Part shown: piece after piece, positions 60,277 through 64,000 of the stretch
Layout of the letters: each line of letters begins with the position of its first letter
Position numbering within the stretch: position 1 is the first letter of the stretch
Source: Companilactobacillus baiquanensis
Lineage (GTDB): Bacteria > Bacillota > Bacilli > Lactobacillales > Lactobacillaceae
NCBI RefSeq assembly: GCF_003946605.1
Contig: NZ_RHOQ01000002.1
Location: forward strand, 310,001-374,000
Direction: 5' to 3'
Length of the DNA: 64,000 nt
Made by a program: the position numbers and the translations under genes
Notes under the pieces: generated by a model
Told to the model about the DNA's origin: nothing
The model's input: the letters and a program-made list of their open reading frames with translations, nothing else
The model's database searches: none

Positions 60277-60755
60277 GTTGGAATAATGATCATACGCCAA
60301 CGGTCAGAATTAAGGCCGATACCGGTTATCAGAATGATATGGAATATATGGCACGGAAGCTGGCTAATAGTGGATTTGATGACTTGGCGGGGGATATTCT
60401 ACAAGATAAGTCAAGAATGGACGTCAATATAAAAATTGCTGTTAAGAAAGCAGCCAAAGATGAAGTTGAAAGTGCTAAAGATCTAGTCCGTAAGCGTCAG
60501 TATCATTCAAAAAGTGGATATGTCGGACATGGTAATTTAGTTAATACCATAAAGGATAGTTATTCAAAGGGTGGCTTAACCGCTGATATAGCACCACACG
60601 CCGAATCGAAGGATGGGTATGAGTACGGACAGGCTTTTGAATTCGGTTTAAAGAGCAAAAATTATCCCGCTCAGCACCCAATGCGTGATAGCGGCAGAAG
60701 TTTAGATGTTAATAAATACGCCGATGAGGCATTAAAGAATTCAATTAAAAAGTAG
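60273..60755 (+). CDS. HK97 gp10-like neck/tail protein
   Basis: 160 aa. RKRQYHSKSGYVGHGNLVNTIKDSYSKGGLTADIAPHAESKDGYEYGQAFEFGLKSKNYPAQHPMRD is the usual gp10/minor capsid pattern. Joins head to tail. ATGA overlap with the gene before. Confidence 0.85.
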   Translation: MSWNNDHTPTVRIKADTGYQNDMEYMARKLANSGFDDLAGDILQDKSRMDVNIKIAVKKAAKDEVESAKDLVRKRQYHSKSGYVGHGNLVNTIKDSYSKGGLTADIAPHAESKDGYEYGQAFEFGLKSKNYPAQHPMRDSGRSLDVNKYADEALKNSIKK

Positions 60756-61163
60756 GTGATTAATATTATTTCACCACCAAGAGACCTGTTAACCAGCGCT
60801 ATCAATTCAATGGCTGGTTTAGAGGTCCCAATATTCGATAGTGAATCCAGCGATAGTGAAAGCTACCCACAGATCATTATTTATGTTGAGAACTCAAGCG
60901 ATAATAACCGGGCCAAGAACGAGGTTAGATCGTCGTACACACTCAATATTGATTATTATGATATTAAGGATAATAACAACAGTGTCATGATTGATAATTG
61001 TTATTTCATTCGTAGATTAATGAAGTATTTGAAATTATCAAGTTATTCATGTACATGTGTTGGATATGACGAAAGAACCTTAACAGACAATTCAACGGCT
61101 CAAACATTAAGGCGACAAAATATGTCGTTCGATTATGAAATTACGGAAAAGACTCTCTTTTGA
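60756..61163 (+). CDS. tail terminator-like minor capsid protein
   Basis: 135 aa. LTSAINSMAGLEVPIFDSESSDSESYPQIIIYVENSSDNN...LNIDYYDIKDNNNSV fits the tail-completion (gp17-like) group. Start GTG 60756 immediately after the previous stop, using AGTAGGTG. Ends before a weak hairpin GAAAAGACTCTCTTTTGAGGGTC at 61143. Confidence 0.78.
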   Translation: MINIISPPRDLLTSAINSMAGLEVPIFDSESSDSESYPQIIIYVENSSDNNRAKNEVRSSYTLNIDYYDIKDNNNSVMIDNCYFIRRLMKYLKLSSYSCTCVGYDERTLTDNSTAQTLRRQNMSFDYEITEKTLF

Positions 61164-61207
61164 GGGTCTATTTTTTTACCCAAAAAAAGTGAAAAGAGGA
61201 ACATTTA

Positions 61208-61990
61208 ATGACAACAGCAACAAATATCGGCAATGCATTAAAGAAAACTGTTAAAGGCCGTGACGCTGATAAAATCTTATATTTTTATAAGCGCATCGAA
61301 CACGAGCCAAAAACTAATAAAATTCATCCACTAGGACTACAAGGTGCTACGTCAGGAACTAACACAAGAACAATTCAGTCGACCGCCACAAAGGGAGCAA
61401 ACATTAAGGGTGTAGGTTCAATCACACAACAACGTACGGTTGATACTATTTTCAGTGATCCTTCAAATAATTCAAAGGATTTATATTGGGACTTATATCA
61501 AGCATGGCAAAACGGTGAGCTATTCGGAATTTGGCGTGTTGATTTTAATACCGTTCATGGAAAAGCACCAGCGAGAAAAGTACAAGCACAATTCTCTCAA
61601 TGCTATTTAGGCAACTTGCCTAATACGGAAGCACTCGGAGGTACTCAAACATCTAACCTTCAATTTGAGGTCAACGGTTCAGAACGTGCCATCAATTCGG
61701 AAGGCAACGCGTTTGAATTAGACGAGGCTGACTTTGAAGAAGGTACATTTGACCAGGTTACTAAATTCTATAATTTCTCACACGGTAATGATATTGGCGT
61801 TGATGAAAATGGTGAGTTTATCGACGGTACAACAGACGATGAAACCATCCTGGTTCAAGATACTAATACTGGTGAAGATGTATATGGTCCGGCTTATAAA
61901 GAGGTAACAGCACCAGCGTCTGATCAGGGGTCCACAACACCGAGCGGACAAACAGACGACAAGACGGGAACTGAATCAGCGTCTAAATAG
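61208..61990 (+). CDS. major tail protein
   Basis: 260 aa. Phage major tail tube protein, TP901-1-like class: DADKILYFYKRIEHEPKTNKIHPLGLQGATSGTNTRTIQSTATKGANIKGVGSITQQ, VDTIFSDPSNNSKDLYWDLYQAWQNGELFGIWRVDF. The C-terminal region (DEADFEEGTFDQ onward) is acidic and looks like an added surface domain. GAAAAGAGGAA ribosome site. Confidence 0.88.
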   Translation: MTTATNIGNALKKTVKGRDADKILYFYKRIEHEPKTNKIHPLGLQGATSGTNTRTIQSTATKGANIKGVGSITQQRTVDTIFSDPSNNSKDLYWDLYQAWQNGELFGIWRVDFNTVHGKAPARKVQAQFSQCYLGNLPNTEALGGTQTSNLQFEVNGSERAINSEGNAFELDEADFEEGTFDQVTKFYNFSHGNDIGVDENGEFIDGTTDDETILVQDTNTGEDVYGPAYKEVTAPASDQGSTTPSGQTDDKTGTESASK

Positions 61991-62061
61991 CTTTAATTAA
62001 GAGCATACTCACTCAAATTTGAGCGGTGGTGGCTGGATAAACAATTAAGGGAGATTTTAAA

Positions 62062-62520
62062 ATGACAGTATTAACAATTAAAGGCAAAGACGTAGAACCA
62101 GTTTACGACTTCATTTTATACAGAAACATTGTTGGCAAAGATAAGGATATGCAAAACAGTAATTTTAGTGAATTTGTTCAATCACTTTGCGACGATGACC
62201 CCGACGTATTAATTGAATTTTATAGAAACGTGTCAGGTCGAGCATTAAGTGAAGAGGCTGTCGCAAAACAATTAGCTGATCAGGGTGTATTTGATGATGT
62301 ACCTGCTGCTTGCGATGAAATCATTAAAGGAATGCTCGAATCTGGTTTTTTAGCAGCGAAGGTAAAAGCGTTCTTAAGTTCAGAAGAAAAGTCCGTAAAG
62401 AGAATGAAAATTGGATTAGAAGTGAAATCAATCGACGAAGAAAGCAAAATGCAAATCGAAATGGAAATGAAACTGAAGGAAGCAGTCAACAAGGAGAACA
62501 GCAAGAGACTAAGCATCTAA
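62062..62520 (+). CDS. tail assembly chaperone, first frame
   Basis: 152 aa. N-terminal domain (MTVLTIKGKDVEPVYDFILYRNIVGKDKDMQNSNFSEFVQSLCDDDPDVLIEFYRNVSG) with helical rest (SEEAVAKQLADQGVFDDVPAACDEIIKGM). Lies between tail tube and tape measure genes, the place of the gpG-type chaperone. The next frame (62520-62873) has no start codon and probably continues this protein by -1 frameshift. Confidence 0.85.
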   Translation: MTVLTIKGKDVEPVYDFILYRNIVGKDKDMQNSNFSEFVQSLCDDDPDVLIEFYRNVSGRALSEEAVAKQLADQGVFDDVPAACDEIIKGMLESGFLAAKVKAFLSSEEKSVKRMKIGLEVKSIDEESKMQIEMEMKLKEAVNKENSKRLSI

Positions 62521-62873
62521 AACCAATATTTGATTTAGACGAGCTTTTAACAGAGGCACGCCGAACAATAGGAATTGTTAATATTGACGATTTTTATAAA
62601 TTATCCCCTCAAGAATTTTTAGATTTAAAACAGGGTGCTGATCTAGCTCGCTACGATTCGCTGGTTGATTATCGAATTAAGTCATCAATGATTAAACCAA
62701 TAGCGTTAGTTGAAGACGTTGAAGGCCAAGACAACACTATTAAACAGATCATTGAAGAGATTAAGAAGTCTATTGATAAGAGTGGCGAAGGTGATCCACA
62801 CCCTAAAGTTGATATGAAGAAATTTTACTATACGTTCCTGAATAAGGATAAAGAGGAGGGAGGTAAACAATAA
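62520..62873 (+). CDS. tail assembly chaperone, -1 frame extension
   Basis: Reading in the -1 frame from the end of the chaperone gene gives KPIFDLDELLTEARRTIGIVNIDDFYKLSPQEFLDLKQGADLARYDSLVDYRIKSSMIKPI..., a normal-looking protein. ATG, GTG or TTG does not occur until ATG 62688, which lies in the middle. This matches gpGT of siphophages, made by frameshift. A TTTTTTA heptamer (62346-62352) is the clearest slippery site but lies far upstream, so the true site may be nearer the overlap. Confidence 0.75.
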   Translation, partial: KPIFDLDELLTEARRTIGIVNIDDFYKLSPQEFLDLKQGADLARYDSLVDYRIKSSMIKPIALVEDVEGQDNTIKQIIEEIKKSIDKSGEGDPHPKVDMKKFYYTFLNKDKEEGGKQ

Positions 62874-64000
62874 TTGAGTGATATAGTCGTTAATAAAACA
62901 GTTCGTTTCAGTGCTGATGATCAGTTAACGCCTACCGCTATGCGGTTGAAACAAATGATTGACGGTGTGGACAAGAACCATAAAACCAAGTTTGACGCTG
63001 ATACTTCTGATAAGCAAAAGGTTAAGGAATTTAGTAATTTAGTTGACGCTATGCCCAAAGAAGCCAAAGCTGAGTTAAAGGCGATGGCTCGTGAGGACGG
63101 TTTTAGAGATTTTAAACAATATTTCCGTTCAATGCCAAAGGAACTTCAAGCTAAACTAGAGGCCGACGTTAAAAAAGTTGGATTCCAAACCTTTAAAGAT
63201 GATATGAAGGCTTTACCAACAAGCAAGAAAGCTGAACTTAGGGCAATTGCCAAGGCAGAAGGATTTAAAAACTTTTATGACATGTATAAAAAGGTCCCTA
63301 AAGAGGCTAGAACTAAACTAGACGCTATAACCGATAAGCACGAAGTTTCCGAATATATAAACAAAATAAATTCAGTTCCTAAAAATCATAAAACTACCTT
63401 GACGGCTGAGAACAAAACTCAGGGTGGCTTCTCTGGTCTATTCGGTAATTTGCATAAAGCCCAAGATGAAACTAAGAAAACGCATAGCCTATTTGGTACA
63501 GTGTTCGGTGCTTCAATTATTTCGTCGGCGGCATTAAGCGGATTCGGCGCGTTAAAGAGTGGAATATCGGAAGCCAAAGCGGCAACCGTTGAATACGCTC
63601 ACGAACAGCAAACCATGAACGCAACTTGGTTAACACTAACTGGTAACGCTGGCAAGGGTAAGAAGATGGTTGACATCACTAACCAAATGGCTAGTGCTGC
63701 TAATAACTCTACTAAAATGGTTGATCAACTTAATCAGAAGTTCTATTCGGTTACTGATAATATTGGTTTAACTAAAAATCTAACTAAATCAGTTTTAACG
63801 TTGCAAGACGCCTTTGGCTCTACCGATGACGCTGTTATGAATTTCGGTACACAGTGGTCACAAATGCAGGCGAACGGTAAGGTTTCAGCTCAAGATATGA
63901 TGTCATTCGTGAACGTATTCCCTAAGCTGAGAACCGAACTATTGAAGACTGAACAGAAGATGACCGGCAATAAAGACTTAACCATGAAACAGCTTAACGA
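62874..64000 (+). CDS. tape measure protein, N-terminal part
   Basis: TTG start at 62874 after GAGGAGGGAGG; open to the end of the window (375 codons). Residues about 40-180 hold degenerate repeats of about 32 residues (MPKEAKAELKAMAREDGFRDF, MPKELQAKLEADVKKVGFQTF, LPTSKKAELRAIAKAEGFKNF, VPKEARTKLDAITDKHEVSEY). A hydrophobic stretch FGTVFGASIISSAALSGFGALKSG follows, and then NATWLTLTGNAGKGKKMVD, typical of tape measure proteins that set tail length. Confidence 0.93.
   Translation, partial: MSDIVVNKTVRFSADDQLTPTAMRLKQMIDGVDKNHKTKFDADTSDKQKVKEFSNLVDAMPKEAKAELKAMAREDGFRDFKQYFRSMPKELQAKLEADVKKVGFQTFKDDMKALPTSKKAELRAIAKAEGFKNFYDMYKKVPKEARTKLDAITDKHEVSEYINKINSVPKNHKTTLTAENKTQGGFSGLFGNLHKAQDETKKTHSLFGTVFGASIISSAALSGFGALKSGISEAKAATVEYAHEQQTMNATWLTLTGNAGKGKKMVDITNQMASAANNSTKMVDQLNQKFYSVTDNIGLTKNLTKSVLTLQDAFGSTDDAVMNFGTQWSQMQANGKVSAQDMMSFVNVFPKLRTELLKTEQKMTGNKDLTMKQLN

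Larger units (their letters stand above)
34960..64000. mobile_element. SPP1-like siphophage prophage, right end outside window
   Basis: Integrase next to tRNA-Thr, divergent CI/Cro-type switch, RecT/nuclease, replication genes, ArpU, terminase, portal, capsid, tail genes and the start of a tape measure gene, in standard siphophage order. The left border is probably within tRNA-Thr (attL). The right border, lysis genes and attR lie beyond base 64,000. Head genes (SPP1-type portal, gp7-like, DUF4355 scaffold, N4-gp56-type capsid) run as one rightward unit. Several decayed genes at 48.3-50.6 kb show that part of it has eroded. Confidence 0.93.

Noticed and set aside
62688..62873. Independent small gene before the tape measure
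   Set aside because: The frame is open and protein-like well upstream of this ATG, back to the end of the chaperone gene, so the ATG is internal.

Overview
This window looks like a low-GC Gram-positive chromosome of the Lactobacillaceae. The evidence is AT-rich coding, AGGAGG-type ribosome binding sites, frequent TTG starts, T-box and L-box leaders, WxL/DUF916 surface-protein genes and SPP1-like siphophage genes. A Companilactobacillus-type species is my best guess, but nothing here proves the genus. About 1-34,990 is ordinary chromosome. From tRNA-Thr (34,921) to the right edge is a prophage whose right end is not in the window.

Chromosomal part. On the left is a truncated P-type ATPase, then a HAD phosphatase with a membrane-protein partner, a PTPS-related membrane protein, a CorC-like CBS protein, a secreted CAP protein, a MerR-type DNA-binding protein and a short-form 6-phosphogluconate dehydrogenase. 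Next come two overlapping CrcB fluoride-channel genes, a DUF805 protein, a large secreted protein with a WxL-like C-terminus, and an HxlR/MFS pair. A three-gene ABC importer of the TrpXYZ type follows (15.6-18.3 kb). It is preceded by a promoter, a 20-codon ORF very rich in Phe codons, mutually exclusive hairpins and an intrinsic terminator, which together read as a phenylalanine attenuator. Then come a beta-hydroxyacid dehydrogenase, a YitT protein, redox genes (SDR, flavodoxin-like, Tpx) and a GNAT. A cell-surface cluster (23.8-29.6 kb) holds an LPXTG-like protein, a WxL protein with a nonsense codon in its signal peptide, three DUF916/DUF3324 proteins and an acyltransferase. After this are an Mga-like regulator, a lysine-riboswitch-controlled lysine permease, T-box-controlled serS, and tRNA-Asn and tRNA-Thr.

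Dispersed repeat family. Four copies of a roughly 170-bp branched palindromic repeat (13.2, 18.3, 18.9 and 29.7 kb, two in each orientation) lie at gene 3' ends. The copies differ in sequence, but their stems stay complementary and one internal mismatch is always kept, so the folded shape appears to be under selection. Two of them face each other around a 0.4-kb locus laid out like a par/Fst type I toxin-antitoxin module.

Prophage. The lysogeny module (integrase, membrane protein, ImmA, CI) runs leftward. The Cro-like gene and the early, recombination and replication genes run rightward: RecT, PD-(D/E)XK nuclease, replisome organizer, DnaC-like loader, RusA, Rha-type antirepressor, SSB, HNH nuclease, C5 methyltransferase, ArpU. 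A 0.5-kb structured non-coding stretch follows ArpU and begins with seven tandem 11-bp units. After it come a methyltransferase-like/specificity-like fusion without an NPPY motif, the terminase, portal, gp7-like protein, scaffold, N4-gp56-type capsid, connectors, tail protein, a tail chaperone with probable -1 frameshift, and the start of the tape measure gene. Several small prophage genes are decayed, two with amber codons where Gln is expected.
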